Origin: an uncultured Pseudomonas sp.
GTDB lineage: Bacteria; Pseudomonadota; Gammaproteobacteria; Pseudomonadales; Pseudomonadaceae
Assembly: GCF_913774235.1 (NCBI RefSeq)
Contig: NZ_CAJYDW010000012.1
Coordinates: 62,001-126,000 of the forward strand
Direction of reading: 5' to 3'
Length of the DNA: 64,000 nucleotides
Numbering within the stretch: position 1 is the first letter of the stretch; the number at the start of each line of letters is the position of its first letter. Below are positions 18,092 through 29,751 of this stretch, one piece after another. Below the pieces are notes generated by a model that saw nothing but the letters and a program-made list of their open reading frames with translations, did no database searches and was not told where the DNA came from. The translations under genes were made by a program, and so were the position numbers.

Positions 18092-18601
18092 TCAGCTGCC
18101 GATTGTCAGCTGCTTTTCGGTTGGCTCTTGGATCCTGGCGGGCTGTTCGCTCTCCTTGACCGCTGCCTCCAATAGCGCAGTCCGTGCCCTAAGGTATGAC
18201 TCCTTCTGCTGCAGGTCGGCGGGATGCTCGAGGGTGAGACTGGCCAGATAAGCCTGCCAGGTCGCCAGATAAACCTTTTGCGCGTTGCGCAGCAGCCGAT
18301 CCTGACCCGCAGGCAACTGACCGGTTGCCTCATGCGCCTCCTTGATGGCGGTGGCCTGGCAGTCGCCCAGTTGTCGGCGAAAGCCTGGTAACCGCGCCCG
18401 TTCGCCAGCCAGCCGGGCGTTGTTGCCGTTGAGCACCAGCAATTCGCAGGCATAGAGCGCACCGTGCAGCCGCGCCTGCAGCAGCCAGCTGGGCGAGCGA
18501 CCCCACTCGGTACCCTGGTCGGCCAGGTCGACCGGTCGCTGTCCGGCACAGCCTTGCAGCCCAAGCAGCAGGACGATCAGCAGAGGCGCGATTCTACTCA
18601 T
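18092..18601 (-). CDS. Putative lipoprotein
   Basis: MSRIAPLLIVLLLGLQGCAGQRPVDL..., signal peptide with lipobox-like LLGLQGC. Confidence 0.7.
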   Translation of the reverse strand: MSRIAPLLIVLLLGLQGCAGQRPVDLADQGTEWGRSPSWLLQARLHGALYACELLVLNGNNARLAGERARLPGFRRQLGDCQATAIKEAHEATGQLPAGQDRLLRNAQKVYLATWQAYLASLTLEHPADLQQKESYLRARTALLEAAVKESEQPARIQEPTEKQLTIGS

Positions 18602-18634
18602 AGCCAGTTCTCGCAAACGGATTTAGCGCGCAGC

Positions 18635-18805
18635 CTACTGATAGCGTTCCCATTCCCGATACTTGTCCATCAGATAGTTGCCAGCCGGCTGCCGACGCTT
18701 GCAGTCCTCACCGCTCAGCGGACTGGGCTCGCAGAGCGGGCCGGCATTGCTGTAGTGGTTGCAGCCGGACAGCAGTAGCGCGAGGCAAAGCAGTATCCAT
18801 TGCAA
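18635..18805 (-). CDS. Small putative lipoprotein (TTG start, 56 aa)
   Basis: Reverse strand TTG CAA TGG ATA... translates to (M)QWILLCLALLLSGCNHYSNAGPLCEPSPLSGEDCKRRQPAGNYLMDKYREWERYQ*; lipobox LLSGC; GGAAGGA Shine-Dalgarno just upstream; not in supplied ORF track. Confidence 0.65.
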   Translation of the reverse strand: MQWILLCLALLLSGCNHYSNAGPLCEPSPLSGEDCKRRQPAGNYLMDKYREWERYQ

Positions 18806-19062
18806 AAGGCATCCTTCCTCTTGGTGAAAGCGAGGGCGATCTGGAGAGCATGCCTGAACAGTGGGTCCGGCGCATTCCTAGGGTACAGAATCCGTATCGA
18901 GCGGCGACTTTTGGAGGCGACGGTGCTACTTGCACCGGCATGGACTTCGGTGACTGGAGACAGTCTAGAGCCGCAAGTAGCGCGGAAATTCGTCCGATCT
19001 GTATCGCTTGACCGTCTTGCTGCCCAGGTAACATGCCCTTCCTGCACTGGATCGAGGCCGCC

Positions 19063-19392
19063 ATGCAACTGAGCGACATTCCATTTGGAACCACCGATTG
19101 GTCGAAGATCGAACCTACGGCCCATCCTGGAGAAACCGGCTCGGCCCTCTGGCGTACCTGCCAGTTCGGTGCAATACGAGTGCGCATGGTCGAGTACAGC
19201 GCGGGTTACCTTGCCGATCACTGGTGTAGCAAGGGACACATCCTACTTTGCCTGGAGGGGAGACTGGACACCGAACTGGCCGATGGTCGCGTCTTCACCT
19301 TGACCGCCGGCATGAGCTACCAGGTGGCCGACAATGCAGAGGCGCACCGATCCTCGACCGTGACCGGCGCTAGGTTGTTTGTCGTGGATTGA
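19063..19392 (+). CDS. DHCW-motif cupin fold protein
   Basis: MQLSDIPFGTTDWSKIEPTAHPGETGSALWRT...ADHWCSKGHILLCLEGRLDTEL. Confidence 0.82.
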   Translation: MQLSDIPFGTTDWSKIEPTAHPGETGSALWRTCQFGAIRVRMVEYSAGYLADHWCSKGHILLCLEGRLDTELADGRVFTLTAGMSYQVADNAEAHRSSTVTGARLFVVD

Positions 19393-19430
19393 GGCTGTGG
19401 GTGCCAGGGCTGCCGGGAACCGCCAGACAC

Positions 19431-19461
19431 AAAAAAACCGCCTCGAAGGGCGGTTTCTTGG
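19431..19461 (-). terminator. Rho-independent terminator of tRNA-Leu (minus strand)
   Basis: Minus strand AAACCGCCcttcgaGGCGGTTTTTTT. Confidence 0.8.
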
Positions 19462-19490
19462 CTTCCATGATGATCATGGACGGTGATGCT

Positions 19491-19575
19491 TGGTGCCCCG
19501 GGGGAGACTCGAACTCCCACTCCTTTCGGAAACGGATTTTGAATCCGCCGCGTCTACCGGTTCCGCCACCGGGGC
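19491..19575 (-). tRNA. tRNA-Leu (anticodon CAA)
   Basis: Minus strand GCCCCGGTGGCGGAACCGGTAGACGCGGCGGATTCAAAATCCGTTTCCGAAAGGAGTGGGAGTTCGAGTCTCCCCCGGGGCACCA: acceptor stem, variable arm, GTTCGAGTC T-loop, encoded CCA. Confidence 0.97.
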
Positions 19576-19681
19576 AATGGCGGCGGAGTATAGGGACGTG
19601 GGCAGGCCTGGTCAATCCAAAGTGCGTTGGTGAAAAAGGCCGCTTCCGGTAAGCTGTGCGGCCTTTCGAGATCTACCTGCC

Positions 19682-21854
<2,173 letters not shown>

Positions 21855-22002
21855 AAGCCCCTGTCCGATCGTTGCAGCGAAACGGCGCTAGTCCGCCGTC
21901 CGCCGCGGTCGTGAACCCGGGGCCCAGGCTCGTCGAGGTGGTCGCGAGCGATCGCCGGCATGTCTTCTCTTTCCGTCATCCAACTCTGCAAGGAGTAGTG
22001 CA

Positions 22003-22347
22003 ATGAGTTTTCTGATTTCCACGGCCCAGGCCCAGGAAGCTGCCGCGCCGGCCGCCAACGCCGCACCGGGGGGTGAATACATTCAGTTCATCTTCCTGAT
22101 CGGCTTCGTGGTGATCTTCTATTTCCTGATCTGGCGTCCCCAGGCCAAGCGCACCAAGGATCACAAGAACCTGCTGGGCGGCCTGCAGAAGGGCGACGAA
22201 GTGGTGACCACCGGTGGCATCGCTGGCCGCATCAACAAGGTCACCGACGATTTCGTGGTGCTGGAAGTGTCCGACAACGTCGAACTCAAGTTCCAGAAGG
22301 GCGCCATCGCCGCGACCCTGCCGAAGGGCACCCTGAAGGCGCTCTGA
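22003..22347 (+). CDS. yajC: Preprotein translocase subunit YajC
   Basis: Single TM plus YajC motif WRPQAKRTKDHKNLLGGLQKGDEVVTTGG. Confidence 0.95.
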   Translation: MSFLISTAQAQEAAAPAANAAPGGEYIQFIFLIGFVVIFYFLIWRPQAKRTKDHKNLLGGLQKGDEVVTTGGIAGRINKVTDDFVVLEVSDNVELKFQKGAIAATLPKGTLKAL

Positions 22348-22411
22348 GCCTTCTTCACTCTAGCTAACACCGGGGCGCGCAAGGCGCCCCGCCTTTATCT
22401 CGGGCGGTGTC

Positions 22412-24280
22412 ATGCTCAACAAATATCCCCTCTGGAAGTACCTGCTGATCCTGGCCGTACTGGTCGTGGGCGTCATCTATTCGGTTCCCAATCTGTACCC
22501 CGACGATCCGGCCCTGCAGATCAGCGCTTCCAGCACCGAACGCAAGGTCACCCAGGCTGAGCTGGACGGTGCCACCGCGGCGCTGACCGCCGCCAAGCTG
22601 GCGGTCAAGTCCGCTACGCTCAACGAAACTGGAACCCGTGGCCTGATTCGCCTGACTCGCGCAGACGACCAACTGCCGGCCCAGGAAGTTGTCCGCCGTA
22701 GCCTCGGCGACAACTTCGTGGTGGCGTTGAACCTCGCGCCCACCACCCCGCAGTGGCTGCGCAAGCTGGGCGCCAGCCCGATGAAACTCGGCCTGGACCT
22801 GTCCGGTGGGGTGCACTTCCTGCTGGCGGTGGACATGGACAAGGCCGTGGATGCGCGCCTGAAGGTCTATGACAACGAGGTCAAGACCCTGCTGCGCCGC
22901 GAAAAGGTGCGCTATCGCAGCATGCCCGACCAGAACGGTGCTCTGCAGCTCGGCTTCACCGACGCCGCCGACCTGCAGCAGGCGCAGAGCCTGATCCGCA
23001 AGAACTACGCCGATTTCGACCTGACCACCGACACCCGCGGCGACCTGCAGGTGCTGCGTCTGCAACTGACCGAAGCCAAGCTGCGCGAGATCCGCAACTA
23101 CGCCGTCACCCAGAACCTGACCACGGTGCGTAACCGGGTCAACGAGCTGGGCGTGGCCGAGCCGCTGGTGCAGCGCCAGGGCGCCGACCGCATCGTGGTC
23201 GAGCTGCCGGGCGTGCAGGACACCGCCGAAGCCAAGCGCATCCTCGGCAAGACCGCCAACCTGGAATTCCGTCTGGCGGCCACTCCGGATACGCCACGCG
23301 CTTCGACCGAGAGCTTCGAGTTCCGCGAGCCGGGTCGTCCGGCAGTGCCGCTGGAGCGTAACGTCATCATCACCGGTGACCAGGTCACCGACGCCTCGGC
23401 GAGCTTCGACGAGAACGGCCGGCCCCAGGTCAACATCCGCCTGGATGGCCACGGCGGCGATCTGATCAATCGCGCTACCCGCAGCAACGTCGGCCGCAGC
23501 ATGGCCGTGGTGTTCATCGAGCAGCGTCCGGTCACCCGCTACACCACCCAGACCGTCGACGGCGTACAGAAGGAAGTGGCGGTGCCCGGCTTCGAGGAAG
23601 AGCGGCGCATCATCAGCCTGGCGACCATCCAGTCGGCCCTGGGCAACAGCTTCCGCATCACCGGCCTGAACGGCTCGGGCGAGGCCTCGGAACTGGCGCT
23701 GCTGCTGCGCGCCGGTGGCCTGGCCGCGCCCATGTACTTTGCCGAAGAACGCACCCTCGGCCCGAGCCTGGGCGCCGACAACATCGCCAAGGGCATCGAC
23801 GCCTCCCTGTGGGGCATGGTGTTCGTGTCGCTGTTCCTGATCGCCATCTACCGCTTCTTCGGTCTGCTAGCGACCATCGCCCTGGGCTTCAACATGGTGC
23901 TGCTGATGGCCTTGATGTCCATCCTGCATGCCACCCTGACCTTGCCGGGTATCGCCGGTATCGTCTTGACCATGGGCCAGGCGGTGGACGCCAACGTGCT
24001 GATCTTCTCGCGGATCCGCGAAGAGATCGCCAACGGCATGCCGATCCAGCGCGCCATCCATGAAGGCTTCAGTCGCGCCTTCACGGCGATCCTGGACTCC
24101 AACCTGACGACCCTGCTGGTGGGCGCCATCCTGTTCGCCATGGGCACCGGGCCGGTCAAGGGCTTCGCCGTGACCATGTCGCTGGGTATCTTCACCTCCC
24201 TGTTCACCGCCATCTTCGTGACCCGCGCCATGGTCAACCTGATTTATGGCGGCCGGAACGTCAAGAAGCTGTGGATTTGA
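22412..24280 (+). CDS. secD: Protein translocase subunit SecD
   Basis: MLNKYPLWKYLLILAVLVVGVIYSVPNLYPDDPALQIS, LGLDLSGGVHFLL. Confidence 0.97.
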   Translation: MLNKYPLWKYLLILAVLVVGVIYSVPNLYPDDPALQISASSTERKVTQAELDGATAALTAAKLAVKSATLNETGTRGLIRLTRADDQLPAQEVVRRSLGDNFVVALNLAPTTPQWLRKLGASPMKLGLDLSGGVHFLLAVDMDKAVDARLKVYDNEVKTLLRREKVRYRSMPDQNGALQLGFTDAADLQQAQSLIRKNYADFDLTTDTRGDLQVLRLQLTEAKLREIRNYAVTQNLTTVRNRVNELGVAEPLVQRQGADRIVVELPGVQDTAEAKRILGKTANLEFRLAATPDTPRASTESFEFREPGRPAVPLERNVIITGDQVTDASASFDENGRPQVNIRLDGHGGDLINRATRSNVGRSMAVVFIEQRPVTRYTTQTVDGVQKEVAVPGFEEERRIISLATIQSALGNSFRITGLNGSGEASELALLLRAGGLAAPMYFAEERTLGPSLGADNIAKGIDASLWGMVFVSLFLIAIYRFFGLLATIALGFNMVLLMALMSILHATLTLPGIAGIVLTMGQAVDANVLIFSRIREEIANGMPIQRAIHEGFSRAFTAILDSNLTTLLVGAILFAMGTGPVKGFAVTMSLGIFTSLFTAIFVTRAMVNLIYGGRNVKKLWI

Positions 24281-24290
24281 GGACGCGGCG

Positions 24291-25196
24291 ATGAAAAAGA
24301 CCATCAACTTCATGGGCGTCCGCAACATCGCGTTCGCCATCACCGCCCTGTTGACCCTCCTGGCGCTGTTCAGCTGGTTCTACAAGGGGCTGAACTTCGG
24401 CCTGGACTTCACTGGCGGTACCCTGATCGAGCTGCGCTACGAGCAGCCCGCCGACCTCGGCAAGATCCGTCAGGAATTGCACGGGGCCGGCTTCGAAGAA
24501 GCCGTGGTGCAGAGCTTTGGCGCCACCACCGATGTGCTGGTGCGGATGCCCGGTGACGATCCCCAACTGGGCCAGAAGGTGACCGCCGCGCTGAAGCAGG
24601 CGAGCACCGACGGCTTCTCCCTGACCCGCACCGAGTTCGTCGGTCCGCAGGTGGGCGAGGAGCTGCGTGACCAGGGTGGCCTGGGCATGCTGCTGGCTCT
24701 GGGCAGCGTCCTGGTCTACGTGGCCTTCCGCTTCCAGTGGAAGTTCGCCGTGGGCGCCATCCTGTCGCTGATCCACGACGTGGTGGTGACCCTGGGCCTG
24801 CTGTCGTTCTTCCAGATCACCTTCGACCTGACGGTGCTGGCGGCGGTACTGGCCATCATCGGCTACTCGCTCAACGACACCATCGTGGTGTTCGACCGGG
24901 TGCGGGAGAACTTCCGGGTGTTGCGCAAGGCCAGTCTGATCGAGAACATCAACGTCTCGACCACCCAGACCCTGCTGCGGACCCTGGCGACCTCGATCTC
25001 GACCCTGCTCGCCGTGGTGGCCCTGCTGGTCTTCGGTGGCGACAACCTGTTCGGCTTCTCCCTGGCGCTGTTCATCGGCGTGCTGGCCGGTACCTACTCG
25101 TCGATCTACATCGCCAACGTGGTGCTGATCTGGCTGGATCTGAAGAGCGAAGACCTGATCCCGCCGCAGACCAAGGAACTCGACGAACGCCCCTGA
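24291..25196 (+). CDS. secF: Protein translocase subunit SecF
   Basis: MKKTINFMGVRNIAFAITALLTLL..., GLDFTGGTLIEL, SLNDTIVVFDRVREN. Confidence 0.97.
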   Translation: MKKTINFMGVRNIAFAITALLTLLALFSWFYKGLNFGLDFTGGTLIELRYEQPADLGKIRQELHGAGFEEAVVQSFGATTDVLVRMPGDDPQLGQKVTAALKQASTDGFSLTRTEFVGPQVGEELRDQGGLGMLLALGSVLVYVAFRFQWKFAVGAILSLIHDVVVTLGLLSFFQITFDLTVLAAVLAIIGYSLNDTIVVFDRVRENFRVLRKASLIENINVSTTQTLLRTLATSISTLLAVVALLVFGGDNLFGFSLALFIGVLAGTYSSIYIANVVLIWLDLKSEDLIPPQTKELDERP

Positions 25197-25253
25197 TGTC
25201 CTAGGCATGGCAAAGGGCCTTGTGCCCGCTATGACAGTAGTCAGGAGGTTGTA

Positions 25254-25781
25254 GTGAACAAGTCGATGCTCGTAGGAACGGTTCTGGGTGCCATCGTCGC
25301 CACCGCTGGTGGTGCCGTGGCTTACAGTTTCGTCGACCGCGGGCCTCAGTACGCCGAGGTCGTCGCCGTCCAGCCGGTGAAGGAAACGGTCAAGACGCCC
25401 CGCGAGGTCTGCAAGGACGTGACGGTGACCCACCGTCGCCCGGTCCAGGACCAGCACCAGATCGCCGGTACCGCCGTCGGCGCGGTAGTGGGCGGGCTGC
25501 TGGGCAACCAGGTCGGCAACGGCAGCGGCAAGACGCTGGCGACCATCGCCGGTGCGGTCGGCGGTGGTTACGCCGGCAACAAGGGTCAGGAATACATGCA
25601 GAACCGCGACACCTATACCACCACCCAGACGCGCTGCAACACGGTCACCGACAGCAGCGACAAGGTGGTTGGCTATGACGTGAAGTATCTGCTGGATGGC
25701 AAGATCGGCCAGGTCCGCATGGACCACGAGCCGGGCAAGCAACTGGAAGTGAAGAACGGCCAGGTGCTGGCCAGCCAGTGA
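25254..25781 (+). CDS. Glycine-zipper 2TM domain outer-membrane-associated protein
   Basis: AGTAVGAVVGGLLGNQVGNGSGKTLATIAGAVGGGYAGN glycine zipper. Confidence 0.85.
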   Translation: MNKSMLVGTVLGAIVATAGGAVAYSFVDRGPQYAEVVAVQPVKETVKTPREVCKDVTVTHRRPVQDQHQIAGTAVGAVVGGLLGNQVGNGSGKTLATIAGAVGGGYAGNKGQEYMQNRDTYTTTQTRCNTVTDSSDKVVGYDVKYLLDGKIGQVRMDHEPGKQLEVKNGQVLASQ

Positions 25782-25816
25782 TTCGCCTCGGCGGCTGAAG
25801 CTTCAGGGCTTCAGCC

Positions 25817-25860
25817 AATAAAAAACCCGCTACCAGGTGACTGGTAGCGGGTTTTTTATT
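25817..25860 (+). terminator. Rho-independent terminator (bidirectional-looking)
   Basis: aataaaaaacccgctaccaggtgactggtagcgggttttttatt. Confidence 0.9.
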
Positions 25861-25933
25861 GGGTCTTGCGCGGTGACCGGAAAGGTCGTCGGTCCTGGCC
25901 AGGAGCGCGGGGTGCCCTGGCCGAGTGCCTCAT

Positions 25934-26974
25934 TCAGACGGCGGGACGGGGCGTTTCAGCTTTGGGCCGAAGCCACCGCCGGGCGGAGATCCACGCCGGC
26001 GCCTCGAAGAGTCCGTTGATGTGGCGCGCTTCGAGGAATTTGGCGATGGCCACCGGCACCAGGATGCCGAAGGCGCAGCCGGCCACGATGTGCAGCAGGC
26101 CGTCGTTGATGTGCAGGCCCTTGCTCAGGATGATGCGCGCCCCGCTGCCGCTGAGTACGTGCATGACGTAGATGGGCATGGACAGGGTGCCCAGGGTCAG
26201 CAGCCACTGCAGCGGACGCTGTGCCAACACCATGCAGGTGGCGCTGACGAAGATGATGCCGTTGAGCGCCAGTACCAGGGTCGCCAGGCCACGGTCGGTG
26301 TAGACCAGGCCCAGCAGGCCGTGGAACCAGTATTCCAGCACCACGAACAGCAGGCCCGAGCCGACCATCACGCGGCCGGCCTGCTCCTCGATGGCCTGCT
26401 TGAAGTTGTTGAACCAGACACCGAAGGCGAAGAACACGAAGTTCTGTGCGGTGAAGGTGAAGAAGAAATCTTCCGGGCCGGCGTTCTGGAACAGATAGAC
26501 CAGGGCGCCGAAGGCGAACACGGCGAAGAAGGCCATGGGCTTGGCCCAGCGGTAGGCGAGCATGGCCAGGCAGAACACCAGGAACAGTGCATAGAGGAAC
26601 CAGAATTGCTGGCGGGGCTCCCAGACGGTCAGCACCTCGCTGAAGCTCACGCCACCGTTGGTGTAGCGCGACATCAGCGCCTCGACCGAGCCCTGCAGCA
26701 GCGACCAGACCAGGAACGGATAGACGATGGTGTCGATCTTGTTCACCAGCAGCCCGCCGGTACCGCGCTTGACGAAGGAGTTGTAGAAGAAGAGTCCGGA
26801 CAGGAAGAAGAACAGCGGCATGTGGAAGCTGTAGATGACGCTGTCCACCAGACCGTGGAATTCGGCGTCCTGCAGGATGCCGGCGTTGAGCAGGCCGCGG
26901 ACGACGTGGCCATAGACCACCAGGATGATGCCAATGGCCTTGGCATAGTCGACCCAGAGATTGCGAGTGTTCAT
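25934..26974 (-). CDS. Acyltransferase family (acyltransferase-3) membrane protein
   Basis: MNTRNLWVDYAKAIGIILVVYGHVVRGLLNAG..., multi-TM, typical acyltransferase_3 N-terminus. Confidence 0.82.
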   Translation of the reverse strand: MNTRNLWVDYAKAIGIILVVYGHVVRGLLNAGILQDAEFHGLVDSVIYSFHMPLFFFLSGLFFYNSFVKRGTGGLLVNKIDTIVYPFLVWSLLQGSVEALMSRYTNGGVSFSEVLTVWEPRQQFWFLYALFLVFCLAMLAYRWAKPMAFFAVFAFGALVYLFQNAGPEDFFFTFTAQNFVFFAFGVWFNNFKQAIEEQAGRVMVGSGLLFVVLEYWFHGLLGLVYTDRGLATLVLALNGIIFVSATCMVLAQRPLQWLLTLGTLSMPIYVMHVLSGSGARIILSKGLHINDGLLHIVAGCAFGILVPVAIAKFLEARHINGLFEAPAWISARRWLRPKAETPRPAV

Positions 26975-27260
26975 TGAATGATCCTTTTCAAAAGAGAACC
27001 TGTGCCGCTGGAGCCAAGCGCTGGTGCAAACGAAAGCGTGATCGCTGCGGCGCCAGGGGCGCGCATCGCGACAGGTTCGATCATGGTAGGACTCCCGAAG
27101 GAACGACGTCCGTAAGTAGCCGGTGACAGGATGGGGCTCCTTGCCCGCGTTCTGACCGTGGCTATCTGCCATTGTTCATGGCTTGTTTCGGGCTAGACGT
27201 GAACGGGGCGACACTTTGGCGGCTAAGAGCGCAATTGTCCGACGAGCTGTTACCGAATGT

Positions 27261-27809
27261 TCAGAGGGACTGCTTGAGCAGCTGCAGTTGTTTCTCCTTG
27301 AGCAGCTGTTCGTAGCGGGGCGAGGTATAGATCAGCAGAACCTGTTTCTTGCGCGCGGCCCGGGCGCTGAACTTGTAGAAGACGGTGTCGTGATCGAAGG
27401 CCAGGTAGGCCTGGGCGTCGTCATCGTGGGACAGCTGCTCGAAGGCCTCGGCGGATGACTGGGACGAAGGCTTGCCATATTTCTGGGTCAGGCCCTCGGC
27501 GATCAGGAAGGACTGGGCCAATGGCGTGACGATGGAGAAGCGCAGGAACTTGCCGTCGATGAAGAAGGCCCCGGCTTCGACCTTCTCGCCGGCGAAGGCG
27601 AGGTCGTCGCAGCCGAGGTAGTCGACGCCATTCACCTCGCTCTTGCGTGGCTGGAAGTTGCATAGGCGCTTGGCGAGGAAGGTCTTCTGGTCGGTGCCGA
27701 ACGGTACGCCCGCGTAGCCGTCGACGGCCCGTGCGTAGGGCGCCGCCAGTATCAGCAGAGCGATTGTGAGGAGCGCAAGGAGGGGCGACAGGCTGGACCT
27801 GACGGGCAT
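27261..27809 (-). CDS. Secreted hypothetical protein
   Basis: MPVRSSLSPLLALLTIALLILAAPYARAVDGYAGVPFG..., signal peptide; alternative upstream start at 27830. Confidence 0.65.
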   Translation of the reverse strand: MPVRSSLSPLLALLTIALLILAAPYARAVDGYAGVPFGTDQKTFLAKRLCNFQPRKSEVNGVDYLGCDDLAFAGEKVEAGAFFIDGKFLRFSIVTPLAQSFLIAEGLTQKYGKPSSQSSAEAFEQLSHDDDAQAYLAFDHDTVFYKFSARAARKKQVLLIYTSPRYEQLLKEKQLQLLKQSL

Positions 27810-27865
27810 GGTGACTTCGATTCCCTTCACGAAGGCCCAGGGGCCGACTTATCCCGGCCGATGTT

Positions 27866-28028
27866 AGTGTGGTGTTTCAGAAGTTATCTACACAATTTTG
27901 GCGGCGCTTTTTCGGCCTGAGCGTTGTTGCCCCTCCTTGCCATAGCCCTGCTATGACTCGTCGCGGCGCCTAGCTCAGACCAAAAAATCACTCGCCAATT
28001 CTTGCGCGAACTTCTGAAGCACCACACT
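27866..28028. repeat. Long imperfect palindromic intergenic element (163 bp)
   Basis: Terminal arms agtgtggtgtttcagaagtt / aacttctgaagcaccacact (one mismatch), internal tttttcggcctgagc / gctcagaccaaaaa, core catagccctgctatg. Confidence 0.8.
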
Positions 28029-28092
28029 AGAAGCTCGGCCGGGGCTTTACCACCCTCGTCGCTGGCTTTTGTCGAGGGGTTCAGGGTTGGCG

Positions 28093-28230
28093 TTAGGCGA
28101 CGCCGGGCGGGATCTGGTCCTTGCCGTAATCCTTGAGCTTTTCCAGATTCTCCGGCTTCTGGTGCTCGGGGACATCGTCCGGCTCGACTGGGGTATCCAG
28201 GGGCTCCTGGTCTCGGGTGTCTTCGCTCAT
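28093..28230 (-). CDS. Small conserved-looking hypothetical protein (45 aa)
   Basis: Reverse strand MSEDTRDQEPLDTPVEPDDVPEHQKPENLEKLKDYGKDQIPPGVA*; not listed in ORF track because of length. Confidence 0.55.
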   Translation of the reverse strand: MSEDTRDQEPLDTPVEPDDVPEHQKPENLEKLKDYGKDQIPPGVA

Positions 28231-28294
28231 GGCAGGGCTCTCGGCAGGGGATTCCCGGCTTTGAGGGGCGCGCTACCCGGTCGGTTCCGCCGGC

Positions 28295-29647
28295 TCAGCT
28301 GCTGGGGGTGTCGGTCAACCAGCCTTCGCGCCGGGCCAGGCGCCAGGCCAGGACCGCCGAGATCAGGCCACGCAAGGCCATGAAGGTGAGGAAGGCCAGC
28401 CATAGGCCATGGTTGCCGAGTCCACGCAGCAGCCAGCCGAGCGGCAGTGCCAGCAGCAACGCCAGCAGCATCGAGTTGCGCATCTCTCGGGCACGGGTGG
28501 CGCCGATGAACAGGCCATCGAGCAGGTAGCTGACCATGGCGATCAGCGGCAGCAGGGCGAGATAGGGCAGATAATGGTGGGCTTCCTGGCGCACGGCGGC
28601 GATGTCGCTTTGCAGGGCGACCAACAGATCACCACCCAGGGCGAAGGCGACGGCGAACACCAGGCTGGCCAGCAGCGACCAGCCACCGGCGATCACCAGC
28701 ACCCGGCGTAGGGTGGCCCCTTCGCGGGCGCCCAGAGCGTGACCGGCCAGCGCCTCCACCGCATGGGCGAGGCCGTCGAGGGCGAAGGCGGTGACCAGCA
28801 GGCCGTTGAGCAGCAGGGCATTGGCGGCGACGGTGGTCTCGCCCAACTGGGCGCCCTGGGCGGCGAACAGCAGGAATACCGCCTGCAGCGCCAGGGAGCG
28901 GATGAAGATGTCGCGATTGACCGCCAGCAGCGGTCGCCAGCTGGCGAGGCGGCCCAAGGCTGGGCGGTCGATCCGCCCCGGCCACAGGCGCAGACGGCGG
29001 AGCACCAGCCAGAAGCCGAGTAGCACGCCGCCCCATTCCGCCAGGACCGAGGCGAGGGCGATGCCCTGCACGCCGGCGCCGAGACCGAGCACGAAGGCGG
29101 TTACCAGCAGCACATTCAGGGCATTGGTGGTGAGCAGCAGCACCAGCGGCGTGCGCGCATCCTGGGTGCCGAGCAGCCAGCCGATCACGGCGTAGCTGAG
29201 CAGGGCTGCGGGCAGGCCGAGCAGACGCAGGTGCAAAAAGTGACTGGCCAGCTCGGCGAAGGCGGGGTCCAGGCCGAGCCAGGCGAGCAGGGGATCGAGT
29301 AGCAGGCTGACGAGCAGCAGCAATACCAGGGACAGGCTCAGCCCCAGCAGACCGGCCTGCAGGAGGATCTGACGCAGGGCGGCGCCATCGCGGCGGCCAC
29401 TGGCCTGGGCGGCGAAGCCGGTGGTACCCATGCGCAGGAAGCCGAGGATGCCCAGCAGGGCGGTGTAGAAGGCCCCACCCATGGCCACCGCGGCGAGCTG
29501 GCGGGCTTCCGGCAGATGGCCGGCGATGGCGCTGTCGACCAGAGTCACCAGCGGCACGCTGAGATTGGACAGGATCATTGGCCCGGCCAGTGCCCAGACG
29601 CGGCGGTGCAGGACGGGATGGCGCCAGTCGGCGAGCAGGGAGGTCAT
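28295..29647 (-). CDS. MATE family efflux transporter (DinF-like)
   Basis: MTSLLADWRHPVLHRRVWALAGPMILSNLSVPLVTLVDSAIAGHL, multi-TM. Confidence 0.88.
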   Translation of the reverse strand: MTSLLADWRHPVLHRRVWALAGPMILSNLSVPLVTLVDSAIAGHLPEARQLAAVAMGGAFYTALLGILGFLRMGTTGFAAQASGRRDGAALRQILLQAGLLGLSLSLVLLLLVSLLLDPLLAWLGLDPAFAELASHFLHLRLLGLPAALLSYAVIGWLLGTQDARTPLVLLLTTNALNVLLVTAFVLGLGAGVQGIALASVLAEWGGVLLGFWLVLRRLRLWPGRIDRPALGRLASWRPLLAVNRDIFIRSLALQAVFLLFAAQGAQLGETTVAANALLLNGLLVTAFALDGLAHAVEALAGHALGAREGATLRRVLVIAGGWSLLASLVFAVAFALGGDLLVALQSDIAAVRQEAHHYLPYLALLPLIAMVSYLLDGLFIGATRAREMRNSMLLALLLALPLGWLLRGLGNHGLWLAFLTFMALRGLISAVLAWRLARREGWLTDTPSS

Positions 29648-29751
29648 GGGCGATTCGCAGCGGCCGCAAAGCCGCCATTGTAGGGCAGCCATCGCGAGCG
29701 GTCCTCCCCTTGCATGGCGGAAGGATTCGTTACCCCAGTCGGAGCTCTGCC

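Noticed and set aside
18800-19062. Possible gene remnant upstream of the cupin gene
   Set aside because: Short frames in both directions (for example MPEQWVRRIPRVQNPYRAATFGGD...) but no recognisable domain or convincing start; insufficient evidence for a pseudogene.
22370-22392. ggggcgcgcaaggcgcccc hairpin between yajC and secD
   Set aside because: Probably just a GC-rich intergenic stem in a co-transcribed operon; no T tract or flanking features to support attenuation.
24261-25742. 493-aa minus-strand ORF antisense to secF and glycine-zipper gene
   Set aside because: His/Gln/Asp-rich shadow frame crossing two real genes.
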